DNA from: Microbacterium sp. SS28
Lineage (GTDB): Bacteria > Actinomycetota > Actinomycetes > Actinomycetales > Microbacteriaceae
Assembly: GCF_022761035.1 (NCBI RefSeq)
Contig: NZ_JAKWJP010000005.1
Location: forward strand, 258,794 to 322,793
Length of the DNA stretch: 64,000 bases
Direction of reading: 5' to 3'
Shown here: piece after piece, positions 45,605 through 53,032 of the stretch
Layout of the letters: each line of letters starts with the position of its first letter
Position numbering within the stretch: the stretch's first letter is position 1
The notes under the pieces: model-generated
What the model saw: only the letters and a program-made list of their open reading frames with translations
Database searches by the model: none
What the model was told of the DNA's origin: nothing
Translations under genes and position numbers: made by a program

Positions 45605-45646
45605 TTGCGCACGGGGTGCTTTTCGTCGTATCATTGAAACGATTCA
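45605..45646 (+). promoter_or_regulatory. rha operon promoter with LacI-type operator
   Basis: TTGCGC (45605-45610), 18 bp, TATCAT (45629-45634), followed at once by TGAAACGATTCA (45635-45646). The last is a LacI-type site with central CG and half-sites TGAAAC and TGAATC. It covers the expected transcription start, so it would be a repressor site. Confidence 0.72.
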
Positions 45647-45681
45647 CATCGCACCCACGATCCACTAGGAGCACCCCCTCG

Positions 45682-46071
45682 ATGACGAGCACCACCCCCA
45701 CCAGGGTCTGCTTCCAGCTGCAGGTCGCGCCCGCACTGCTCGACGAGTACATCGCTCGCCACACGCCGGTGTGGCCCGAGATGCTCGCCGAGATCGCCGC
45801 CGCGGGCCGTCGGAACTACTCGCTCTTCCTCGCGGACGGCGGCCGCCTCATCGGCTACTACGAGACCGACGACGACGACGCCGCGCAGGCCTACCTCGCG
45901 GCATCCCCCGTTGCGGCTCGATGGGAAGCCGAGATGGCTCGCTTCTTCGTCGGCCTCGAAGGCCGCCCGGACCAGGCCGCGACATCCCTCACCGAAGTCT
46001 TCAACCTCGAAGCCCAGCTCGCCAGTGCCGGCGAGTCCCCCGTCTCCCCTCAAGAAAGCGAAGCATCGTGA
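45682..46071 (+). CDS. rhaM: L-rhamnose mutarotase
   Basis: Interconverts alpha and beta anomers of L-rhamnose. A 129-residue protein with the family features CFQLQVAPALLDEYIARH, HTPVWPEMLAEI and RNYSLFL, and a C-terminal WEAEMARFF. It is the first gene of the rha operon, behind a LacI-type operator, and its stop overlaps the start of rhaI (GTGA). The ATG at 45682 has AGGAG at a somewhat long distance. Confidence 0.92.
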   Translation: MTSTTPTRVCFQLQVAPALLDEYIARHTPVWPEMLAEIAAAGRRNYSLFLADGGRLIGYYETDDDDAAQAYLAASPVAARWEAEMARFFVGLEGRPDQAATSLTEVFNLEAQLASAGESPVSPQESEAS

Positions 46072-47234
46072 GCATCCTCTCCGCAGACATCCAGTCCCAG
46101 CTCGAGCAGCAGGGCATCGAGCTGCCCTCGTGGGCGTTCGGCAACTCCGGCACGCGGTTCCGCGTGTGGACGACGGGCGGCACCCCGCGCGATCCGTTCG
46201 AGAAGATCGCGGACGCGGCAGAGGTCAACCGCGTGACGGGCCTCGCCCCGAGCGTCGCGCTGCACATCCCGTGGGACAAGGTCGACTCCTACGACGACCT
46301 GCGCAAGCACGCCGAGGACCTCGGCGTGCAGCTCGGCACGATCAACTCGAACACGTTCCAGGACGAGGACTACAAGTTCGGCGCCCTCACGCATGAGGAC
46401 GACCGAATCCGCCGCAAGGCGATCGACCACCACATCGAGTGCGTCGACGTCATGGATGCCACGGGGTCGCGCGACCTCAAGATCTGGCTCGCCGAGGGCT
46501 CGAACTACCCGGGCCAGACCGATATGCGCGCGCGTCAGGACCGCCTCAACGACTCGCTCCGCGAGATCTACGCGCGTCTCACGGGCGAGCAGCGCCTCGT
46601 GCTGGAGTACAAGTTCTTCGAGCCGTCGTTCTACCACACCGACGTTCCGGACTGGGGCACCTCCTACGCCCAGGTCGCGACGCTCGGCGACCGCGCGATG
46701 GTCTGCCTCGACACGGGCCACCACGCGCCCGGCACGAACATCGAGTTCATCGTCATGCAGCTCCTGCGCCTCGGAAAGCTCGGCTCGTTCGACTTCAACT
46801 CGCGCTTCTACGCAGATGACGATCTCATCGTGGGCGCCGCCGACCCGTTCCAGCTGTTCCGCATCATCGTCGAGGTCATCCGCGGCGGGGGCCTCAACAA
46901 CCCCGACGTGGCCTTCATGCTCGACCAGTGCCACAACATCGAGGCGAAGATCCCCGGCCAGATCCGGTCGGTGCTCAACGTGCAGGAGATGACGGCGCGC
47001 GCGCTGCTCATCGACCAGTCGGCGCTCGCCGCGGCGCAGTCCGCGAACGACGTCCTCGGCGCGCAGGCCGTCTTCATGGACGCGTTCTACACCGACGTCC
47101 GCCCCGCGCTCGCCGAGTGGCGCGAGTCGCGCGGCCTCCCCGCCGACCCGATGGCCGCGTTCGCGGCATCCGGCTACCAGCAGAAGATCGAAGCCGACCG
47201 CGTCGGCGGCGTCCAGGCCGGCTGGGGAGCGTAA
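46068..47234 (+). CDS. rhaI: L-rhamnose isomerase
   Basis: Converts L-rhamnose to L-rhamnulose. A 388-residue TIM-barrel protein of the Pseudomonas-type RhaI family, unrelated in length and motifs to the E. coli RhaA. Metal-site segments are visible: VLEYKFFEPSFYHTD, LDTGHHAPGTNIE and GSFDFNSRFYADDDL. The GTG start overlaps the rhaM stop. Cytoplasmic; next step is phosphorylation by rhaB. Confidence 0.92.
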   Translation: MSILSADIQSQLEQQGIELPSWAFGNSGTRFRVWTTGGTPRDPFEKIADAAEVNRVTGLAPSVALHIPWDKVDSYDDLRKHAEDLGVQLGTINSNTFQDEDYKFGALTHEDDRIRRKAIDHHIECVDVMDATGSRDLKIWLAEGSNYPGQTDMRARQDRLNDSLREIYARLTGEQRLVLEYKFFEPSFYHTDVPDWGTSYAQVATLGDRAMVCLDTGHHAPGTNIEFIVMQLLRLGKLGSFDFNSRFYADDDLIVGAADPFQLFRIIVEVIRGGGLNNPDVAFMLDQCHNIEAKIPGQIRSVLNVQEMTARALLIDQSALAAAQSANDVLGAQAVFMDAFYTDVRPALAEWRESRGLPADPMAAFAASGYQQKIEADRVGGVQAGWGA

Positions 47235-47240
47235 GCGCAG

Positions 47241-48221
47241 ATGGCCGATCCGTACTCCGCCGCCGAAGGGCTCGTTCGCGTCTACCCTGCACGCGAGCCC
47301 GACGGCTCGGGCCTCGTCTGGGCGCACGGCGGCGGCTTCGCCTTCGGCGACCTCGACATGCCCGAGGCCGACTGGGTCGCGCGCGCCCTCGCGACGCGCG
47401 GCACGACCGTCGTGTCGGTGGACTACCGGCTCGCGCCGGTTCCGCAGGACGGTCCCACGCGCCCGGAGGCTCCGCGCCGCGCGCCGGCGCCGGGCGGAGG
47501 GAGCGTGGGGAGGGCGACTCCGGATGCCGCGTCCCGCGCCGGCTCGCATTACCCCGCCGCCTCCGACGACCTGGTGTCGGCCTGGGAGTGGACGCTCGCG
47601 GCCGCCGCGCGCCTGCGCATCGACACCGCCCGGCTCGCCGTCGGCGGCGCGAGCGCGGGAGGCAACATCGTGGCGGGAGCCGTGCTGCGGCTGCTCGCCG
47701 ACGACAAGCCGCTTCCCGCCCTCGTCGTGCTCGCGTATCCGACCCTGCTCGCAGTGCAGCCCGCGCCCTCGCCCGAGCTGCGGGCTCTGCTGGACGCGCG
47801 TCCTGAGGCCGACGGCTTCGGCCCCGACGCCGTGCGCGGCATGTACGAGACCTACCTCGGCGGTCCCGTCGAGGACGCTCCGCTCTTCGCCGTCCCCGGC
47901 ACGGCGTCGGTCGACGACGTCGCGGGCTTCCCGCCGACGCTCATGATCAACGACGACGTCGACGAGCTGCGCGTCTCGGGCGAGGCGTTCGCCGCGACCC
48001 TCGCCGCCGCGGGACGCGAGATCGAGGTCGTCATCGAGCCCGGCGAGAGCCACGGCCACCTCAATCGCTCGCATGAGCCTGCGGCATCCGTCTCGATCGA
48101 CCGCATCCGCACGCGTCTCGCCGCCCTCTCCTCCTCTTCCGCTCCCCGGCGTCACATGGCGGGTGCGGCCGCTGCCCACTCGCTCGTTGCCGCGGGCGAA
48201 CCGACAACCTCCCTCACTTAA
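47241..48221 (+). CDS. Alpha/beta hydrolase esterase with repeat-derived insertion
   Basis: A 326-residue hormone-sensitive-lipase-type esterase. The oxyanion HGGG lies at 29-32, the nucleophile in GASAGGN, Asp in INDDVDELR and His in ESHGHLN. Between SVDYRLAPVPQ and HYPAASDDL, normally adjacent in this family, lie about 33 extra residues (70-102) rich in Pro, Arg and Gly. They are encoded by a 56-bp hairpin repeat plus flanking DNA that keeps the frame. Whether the enzyme stays active is unknown. The place in the rha operon suggests deacylation of rhamnosides. Confidence 0.85.
   Translation: MADPYSAAEGLVRVYPAREPDGSGLVWAHGGGFAFGDLDMPEADWVARALATRGTTVVSVDYRLAPVPQDGPTRPEAPRRAPAPGGGSVGRATPDAASRAGSHYPAASDDLVSAWEWTLAAAARLRIDTARLAVGGASAGGNIVAGAVLRLLADDKPLPALVVLAYPTLLAVQPAPSPELRALLDARPEADGFGPDAVRGMYETYLGGPVEDAPLFAVPGTASVDDVAGFPPTLMINDDVDELRVSGEAFAATLAAAGREIEVVIEPGESHGHLNRSHEPAASVSIDRIRTRLAALSSSSAPRRHMAGAAAAHSLVAAGEPTTSLT
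47454..47509. repeat. 56-bp GC-rich hairpin repeat, copy B, inside esterase gene
   Basis: Same length and same 7-bp arms (CCCACGC at 47454-47460, GCGTGGG at 47503-47509) as copy A at 18326-18381, and identical to it over the first 24 bases. It is read in frame as part of the esterase. Confidence 0.7.
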
Positions 48222-48233
48222 GGACTCACGAAC

Positions 48234-50270
48234 ATGACGAATCCCGCAGCCGCCGAGCTGATCGCGCGCAGCAATCGCCTCGGCGCCGACCCGAAGAACA
48301 CGAACTACGCCGGCGGCAACACGTCCGCGAAGGGCACCGAGACCGACCCTGTGACGGGCGAGCCCGTCGAGCTGCTGTGGGTCAAGGGCTCGGGCGGCGA
48401 CCTCGGCACGCTCAAGCCCGAGGGCCTCGCGGTGCTGCGCCTGGATCGCATGCGCGCGCTCGTGAACGTCTACCCCGGCCTGGACCGCGAGGACGAGATG
48501 GTCGCGGCGTTCGACTACTGCCTGCACGGCAAGGGCGGCGCAGCCCCGTCGATCGACACCGCGATGCACGGACTCGTGGATGCCGCGCACGTCGACCACC
48601 TGCACCCCGACGCCGGCATCGCGATCGCGACCGCCGCCGACGGCGAAGCGCTCACCGCGACCATCTTCGGCGACAAGGTCGTGTGGGTGCCCTGGCGCCG
48701 CCCCGGCTTCCAGCTGGGTCTCGACATCGCCGAGATCAAGGCCGCGAACCCGGCCGCGATCGGCTGCATCCTCGGCGGCCACGGCATCACGGCGTGGGGC
48801 GACACGTCCGAGGAGTCCGAGCGCAACTCGCTCTGGATCATCGACACCGCCGCCGCGTACATCGCCGAGCACAGCAAGGCCGATCCGTTCGGCGGCGTGC
48901 GCGCGGGCTTCGAGGCCCTCTCCACCGACGAGCGCCGCGAGCGGGCCGCCGCCCTCGCGCCGACGATCCGCGGAATCGCGTCGCACGACAAGCCGCAGGT
49001 CGGGCACTACACCGACTCGGACGTCGTGCTCGACTTCCTCGCGTCCGAGCGCGCGCCCGAGCTCGCCGCCCTCGGCACCAGCTGCCCCGACCACTTCCTG
49101 CGCACGAAGGTCAAGCCGCTCATCCTCGACCTGCCCGCGACGGCGAGCCTCGAGGAGCAGATCACGCGACTGCACGAACTGCACGAGGCGTACCGCGCCG
49201 ACTACCAGGCCTACTACGACGCCTACGCGACCGCCGACAGCCCCGCGATCCGCGGCGCCGACCCGCTCATCGTCCTGATCCCGGGCGTGGGCATGTTCTC
49301 GTACGGCGCGAACAAGCAGACCGCGCGCGTCGCGGGCGAGTTCTACGTCAACGCGATCAACGTCATGCGCGGCGCCGAGGGCCTTTCGACCTACGCCCCG
49401 ATCTCGGATGAGGAGAAGTTCCGCATCGAGTATTGGGCCCTCGAAGAGGCCAAGCTGCAGCGGATGCCCAAGCCCAAGACGCACCAGGGCCGCATCGCGT
49501 TCGTCACTGGCGCGGCATCCGGAATCGGCAAGGCCATCGCCGTCCGACTCGCCGCCGAGGGCGCGTGCGTCGTCGTCGCCGACCTCGACCTCGAGAAGGC
49601 GCAGGCCGCGGCGGCCGAATTGGGCGGGACGGATGTCGCGATCGGCGTCGCCGCGAACGTCGCCGACGCCGCCGGCGTCCAGGCCGCGATCGACGCCACG
49701 GTGCTCGCGTTCGGCGGCATCGACCTCGTCGTCAACAACGCCGGCCTCTCGCTGAGCAAGCCGCTGCTGGAGACGACCGAGAAGGACTGGGACCTGCAGC
49801 ACGACGTCATGGCGAAGGGCTCGTTCCTCGTCTCGAAGGCCGCCGCGAAGGCGCTCATCGAGCAGAAGCTCGGCGGCGACGTCATCTACATCTCGTCGAA
49901 GAACAGCGTGTTCGCCGGCCCGAACAACATCGCCTACTCCGCGACGAAGGCCGACCAGGCCCACCAGGTGCGCCTGCTCGCGGTCGAGCTCGGCGAGCAC
50001 GGCATCCGCGTCAACGGCATCAACCCCGACGGCGTCGTGCGCGGCTCGGGCATCTTCGCCGCCGGCTGGGGCGCCAACCGCGCCGCGACGTACGGCGTCA
50101 AGGAAGAGGACCTCGGCCAGTACTACGCCAACCGCACGATCCTCAAGCGCGAGGTCGTCCCCGAGAACGTCGCCGACGCCGTCTACGTGCTGACCGGCCC
50201 CGAGCTCAGCCGCACGACGGGTCTGCACATCCCGGTCGACTCCGGCGTCGCCGCCGCCTTCCTGCGATGA
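48234..50270 (+). CDS. rhaEW: Bifunctional rhamnulose-1-phosphate aldolase/lactaldehyde dehydrogenase
   Basis: A 678-residue two-domain enzyme. Residues 1-420 are a class-II aldolase domain, with KGSGGDLGTL and the metal-binding HLHPD, splitting rhamnulose-1-phosphate to dihydroxyacetone phosphate and L-lactaldehyde. Residues 425-678 are a short-chain dehydrogenase with TGAASGIG (NAD site), NNAG and the catalytic YSATK, oxidising lactaldehyde to lactate. The fusion is typical of actinobacteria and Bacillus. AAGGA stands upstream of the ATG. The stop overlaps the rhaB start (ATGA). Confidence 0.94.
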   Translation: MTNPAAAELIARSNRLGADPKNTNYAGGNTSAKGTETDPVTGEPVELLWVKGSGGDLGTLKPEGLAVLRLDRMRALVNVYPGLDREDEMVAAFDYCLHGKGGAAPSIDTAMHGLVDAAHVDHLHPDAGIAIATAADGEALTATIFGDKVVWVPWRRPGFQLGLDIAEIKAANPAAIGCILGGHGITAWGDTSEESERNSLWIIDTAAAYIAEHSKADPFGGVRAGFEALSTDERRERAAALAPTIRGIASHDKPQVGHYTDSDVVLDFLASERAPELAALGTSCPDHFLRTKVKPLILDLPATASLEEQITRLHELHEAYRADYQAYYDAYATADSPAIRGADPLIVLIPGVGMFSYGANKQTARVAGEFYVNAINVMRGAEGLSTYAPISDEEKFRIEYWALEEAKLQRMPKPKTHQGRIAFVTGAASGIGKAIAVRLAAEGACVVVADLDLEKAQAAAAELGGTDVAIGVAANVADAAGVQAAIDATVLAFGGIDLVVNNAGLSLSKPLLETTEKDWDLQHDVMAKGSFLVSKAAAKALIEQKLGGDVIYISSKNSVFAGPNNIAYSATKADQAHQVRLLAVELGEHGIRVNGINPDGVVRGSGIFAAGWGANRAATYGVKEEDLGQYYANRTILKREVVPENVADAVYVLTGPELSRTTGLHIPVDSGVAAAFLR

Positions 50271-51685
50271 GCACCGGCGCGGTCGCGGCGATCGACCTCG
50301 GCGCGACCAGCGGCCGGGTCATCCTCGGACACGTCGGCCCCGACACGCTCGACGCGACCTCGGTCGCCCGCTTCCCGAACGACCCCGTGCAGCTCGCGGA
50401 CGGCCTGCACTGGGACGTCCTCTCGCTCTACGGCGCCGCCGTGAAGGGACTGCGCGAGGCGTTCCGCGCGGCGCCGGGCATCGCGAGCATCGGCATCGAC
50501 TCGTGGGCGGTCGACTACGGCCTGCTGCGCGGCGGACGCCTGCTCGGCAACCCCGTGCACTACCGCGACGCGCGCACGGCGCTCGGGGTCGAGCGAGTGC
50601 ATGAGCGGATGCCGCATCCCGAGCTGTTCGAACGCAACGGCCTGCAGTTCCTGCCGTTCAACACGCTCTACCAGCTCGCCGCCGAGCCCGCCGACCTGCT
50701 CGGCTTCGCCGACACCGCGCTGCTGATCCCCGACCTCGTCGCCTACTGGCTCACAGGCCAGGCGCGCGCGGAGCAGACCAACGCCTCGACGACGGGGCTG
50801 CTGCGGGTGCTGAACGGCACGTGGGACGACGAGCTCATCACGGCGCTCGGCATCCCCCGCGGCATCCTGCCCCCGCTCATCGCCCCCGGCGACCGCATCG
50901 GCGAGCTGCTGCCCGCCGTCGCGGCGTCCATCGGCGCGCGCGAAGGCACGCCCGTCACCGCCGTCGGCTCGCACGACACGGCGTCAGCCGTCGTCGCCGT
51001 GCCGATGCAGGCGGATGCCGCGGCCTACATCTCGTGCGGCACGTGGGGCCTCGTGGGCGTCGAGGTCGACCACCTCGTGCTCACTCCCGAGGCGCTCGCG
51101 GCGAACTTCACGAACGAGGGCGGCGTCGACGGCCGCGTGCGGCTGCTGCACAACGTCATGGGCCTGTGGGTCCTGAGCGAGGCCGTCCGCACGTGGGAGC
51201 GGCAGGGGCACCCCATCGACCTGCCGACGCTGCTCGACTCCGCCGAGGAGGTCACGGCGCAGGTCCCCGTCTTCGACGTCAACGACCCGCGCTTCCTCGC
51301 CCCCGGCGACATGCCCGCGCGCATCGACGAATGGTGCGCCGAGCACGGCGTCGCAGCTCCCCGCACGCGCGCCGAGTACGCCCGCAGCATCGTCGAGTCG
51401 CTCGCGCAGGCCTTCGCCGACACGGCGCTGCAGGCGGGCCGCATCGGCGGCGTCGACGTCCGCACGATCCACATCGTCGGCGGCGGCTCGCTCAACGAGC
51501 TGCTCTGCCAGCGGACGGCCGACCGCTCGGGCCTGCCCGTCCTCGCGGGTCCCGTCGAGGCGACCGCGCTCGGGAACATCCTCATCCAGGCCAGAGCGGC
51601 AGGGCTCGTGACCGGATCGCTCGAGTCGCTGCGAGACCTCGTCGCCCGCACGCACGCGCCGCGCCGTTACCCTCCTCGGGCATGA
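50267..51685 (+). CDS. rhaB: Rhamnulokinase
   Basis: Phosphorylates L-rhamnulose at O-1. A 472-residue FGGY-family sugar kinase: phosphate-1 motif AIDLGATSGRV at the N-terminus, IDSWAVDYGLL, the SHDTASAV segment, ISCGTWGLVG and the adenosine motif HIVGGGSLNELLCQ. The order rhaM-rhaI-esterase-rhaEW-rhaB gives a full pathway. It overlaps neighbours on both sides by 4 bp. Confidence 0.94.
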   Translation: MSTGAVAAIDLGATSGRVILGHVGPDTLDATSVARFPNDPVQLADGLHWDVLSLYGAAVKGLREAFRAAPGIASIGIDSWAVDYGLLRGGRLLGNPVHYRDARTALGVERVHERMPHPELFERNGLQFLPFNTLYQLAAEPADLLGFADTALLIPDLVAYWLTGQARAEQTNASTTGLLRVLNGTWDDELITALGIPRGILPPLIAPGDRIGELLPAVAASIGAREGTPVTAVGSHDTASAVVAVPMQADAAAYISCGTWGLVGVEVDHLVLTPEALAANFTNEGGVDGRVRLLHNVMGLWVLSEAVRTWERQGHPIDLPTLLDSAEEVTAQVPVFDVNDPRFLAPGDMPARIDEWCAEHGVAAPRTRAEYARSIVESLAQAFADTALQAGRIGGVDVRTIHIVGGGSLNELLCQRTADRSGLPVLAGPVEATALGNILIQARAAGLVTGSLESLRDLVARTHAPRRYPPRA

Positions 51686-52659
51686 CCGCCTCCTACGCTG
51701 CAGCCTTCGACTGGGCCCGACGGCACGTCGACGCGGGCCGTCTGCCGACGGCCGTTCTGGGCATCGCGACCGCCGACGGCACCGTCGCGCTCGACGCCTT
51801 CGGCTCGACCAGCGGCCGCGCCGCCCGGACGGACGACCACTACCGCCTCTTCTCGATCACGAAGCCGCTTCTCGGCCTCGCGGCGGCGCGTGCCGTCGAG
51901 CGCGGCCTGCTCGGCATCGAGACGCCCCTCACCGAGGCTGTTCCCGGGTTCGGCGCGGGCCGCGACGACGTCGTGCGCCTGAGCCACCTCGTGAGCCACA
52001 CGTCCGGCATGTCCGAGCCGCCGCTCGACGCGCCGGGGCTCGGAGCGCTCCTGCGCAGTGCGGGCCGCGACTTCGCCGCCGGCAGCGCCTCGCGCTACTC
52101 GACGCTCGCCTTCGAGGGCATCGCCGAGCTCGTCGCGCACGCGACGCGGCGGGACTGGGACTCCGCCGTCGCCGAGTGGGCGGCCGCGATCGGTGCGGAC
52201 GGGCTGACGCTCGACGAGGCATCCGCTCCGCAGGAGATTCCGGATGCCGCTGCCTCCGGCGTCGACATCGCCCAGTTCGCGAGCCTGCGCCATCCGGGCG
52301 CGGGACTCATCGGGCGCGCATCCGACCTGCTCGCCCTCGGCTCCGCGCTCCTGCGCGATGCCGGCGAGGTCGTGCAGCCCGCGACGCTCGCCATGATGCG
52401 CCGCCCGCTCACGGGCGACATCCCGCGTCTCGAGCCCTACCCCGCCGAGCGCGGCCAGGACTGGGGCTTCACGTGGAACCTGCGCACGCGCGCGCCCGGC
52501 CTCATCGATCGCGACGTCTACGGCCACGGCGGCTGGTCGGGCACGGAGTTCTGGGTGCACCCGACGGCAGGGGTCGCGTGGGTGCTGCTGACGAACCAGG
52601 CGCAGCGCCCCGGCGTCGACCCCGACGAGCTCGACAACGCGGTGGTCGCGGGCGTCTGA
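51682..52659 (+). CDS. Serine hydrolase of the beta-lactamase family
   Basis: A 325-residue protein with a beta-lactamase/D-Ala-D-Ala carboxypeptidase fold and no signal peptide. The SxxK motif is SITK (Ser58-Lys61), followed by LVSHTSGMS, a YST motif and HGGWSGTEF. It is a distant relative of the serine hydrolase at 35321-36448; both are last or late genes of sugar operons. ATGA overlap with rhaB ties it to rhamnose metabolism, so a cytoplasmic esterase acting on acylated sugars is more likely than antibiotic resistance. Confidence 0.85.
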   Translation: MTASYAAAFDWARRHVDAGRLPTAVLGIATADGTVALDAFGSTSGRAARTDDHYRLFSITKPLLGLAAARAVERGLLGIETPLTEAVPGFGAGRDDVVRLSHLVSHTSGMSEPPLDAPGLGALLRSAGRDFAAGSASRYSTLAFEGIAELVAHATRRDWDSAVAEWAAAIGADGLTLDEASAPQEIPDAAASGVDIAQFASLRHPGAGLIGRASDLLALGSALLRDAGEVVQPATLAMMRRPLTGDIPRLEPYPAERGQDWGFTWNLRTRAPGLIDRDVYGHGGWSGTEFWVHPTAGVAWVLLTNQAQRPGVDPDELDNAVVAGV

Positions 52660-52709
52660 CCTCGGCGCCGGCCCGGTCGCCGGGCGGATCGTCGCGGCAA
52701 GCTGACGAC

Positions 52710-52737
52710 GGGGGCGGATGCTGCGGCATCCGTCCCC
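52710..52737 (+). terminator. rha operon terminator
   Basis: GGGG-CGGATGC (52711-52721) pairs with GCATCCG-T-CCCC (52726-52737), one bulged base and a 4-base loop, 50 bp after the last gene of the operon. Confidence 0.7.
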
Positions 52738-52783
52738 TGTCAATCCCTGTCGCATCCCACTGCCGCGCGCATAGCGTCGCACC

Positions 52784-52963
52784 ATGGATGACGCACGCGC
52801 GAACAACGAGCCCCTCGAGGACCCGCCCACCGGCACGGATCAGCTGGCGGCCGACGGCAGCCCCACCGGCGGCGATGAGACGACCGAGGAGCAGCTGCAG
52901 GCCGACAATCCCGCCGAGGAGGAGACGCTCAAGACCCTCGATCCCGACGCTGCCCCGGCCTGA
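52784..52963 (+). CDS. Small acidic hypothetical protein, 59 aa
   Basis: A short reading frame with ATG at 52784 and TGA at 52961-52963, coding for a very acidic, disordered-looking peptide (MDDARANNEPLEDPP at the start, AEEETLKTLDPDAAPA at the end) with no Cys, Trp or aromatic residues. TAGCGT (52772-52777) lies seven bases before the ATG, the geometry of a leaderless transcript. Third positions are GC-rich as in real genes. Function unknown; similar small acidic proteins occur in actinobacteria. Confidence 0.62.
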   Translation: MDDARANNEPLEDPPTGTDQLAADGSPTGGDETTEEQLQADNPAEEETLKTLDPDAAPA

Positions 52964-53014
52964 TCCGGCCGGATTCCGCCCGATTCGGCGGAAAGCTTCG
53001 CATTTCGGAAGGTT

Positions 53015-53029
53015 GCTAGATAATCTAGC
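53015..53029 (+). promoter_or_regulatory. Palindromic operator over the DHA2 exporter promoter
   Basis: GCTAGAT-A-ATCTAGC is a perfect palindrome with 7-bp arms directly before the ATG at 53033. It contains a GATAAT-like -10 (53019-53024), so transcription would start at or next to the ATG. A bound repressor, perhaps MarR- or TetR-like and not encoded next to it, would shut the promoter. Confidence 0.65.
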
Positions 53030-53032
53030 GAT

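Noticed and set aside
46050..50228. A 1392-codon antisense frame across the rha genes
   Set aside because: It mirrors rhaI, the esterase and rhaEW codon by codon and contains no domain motif.
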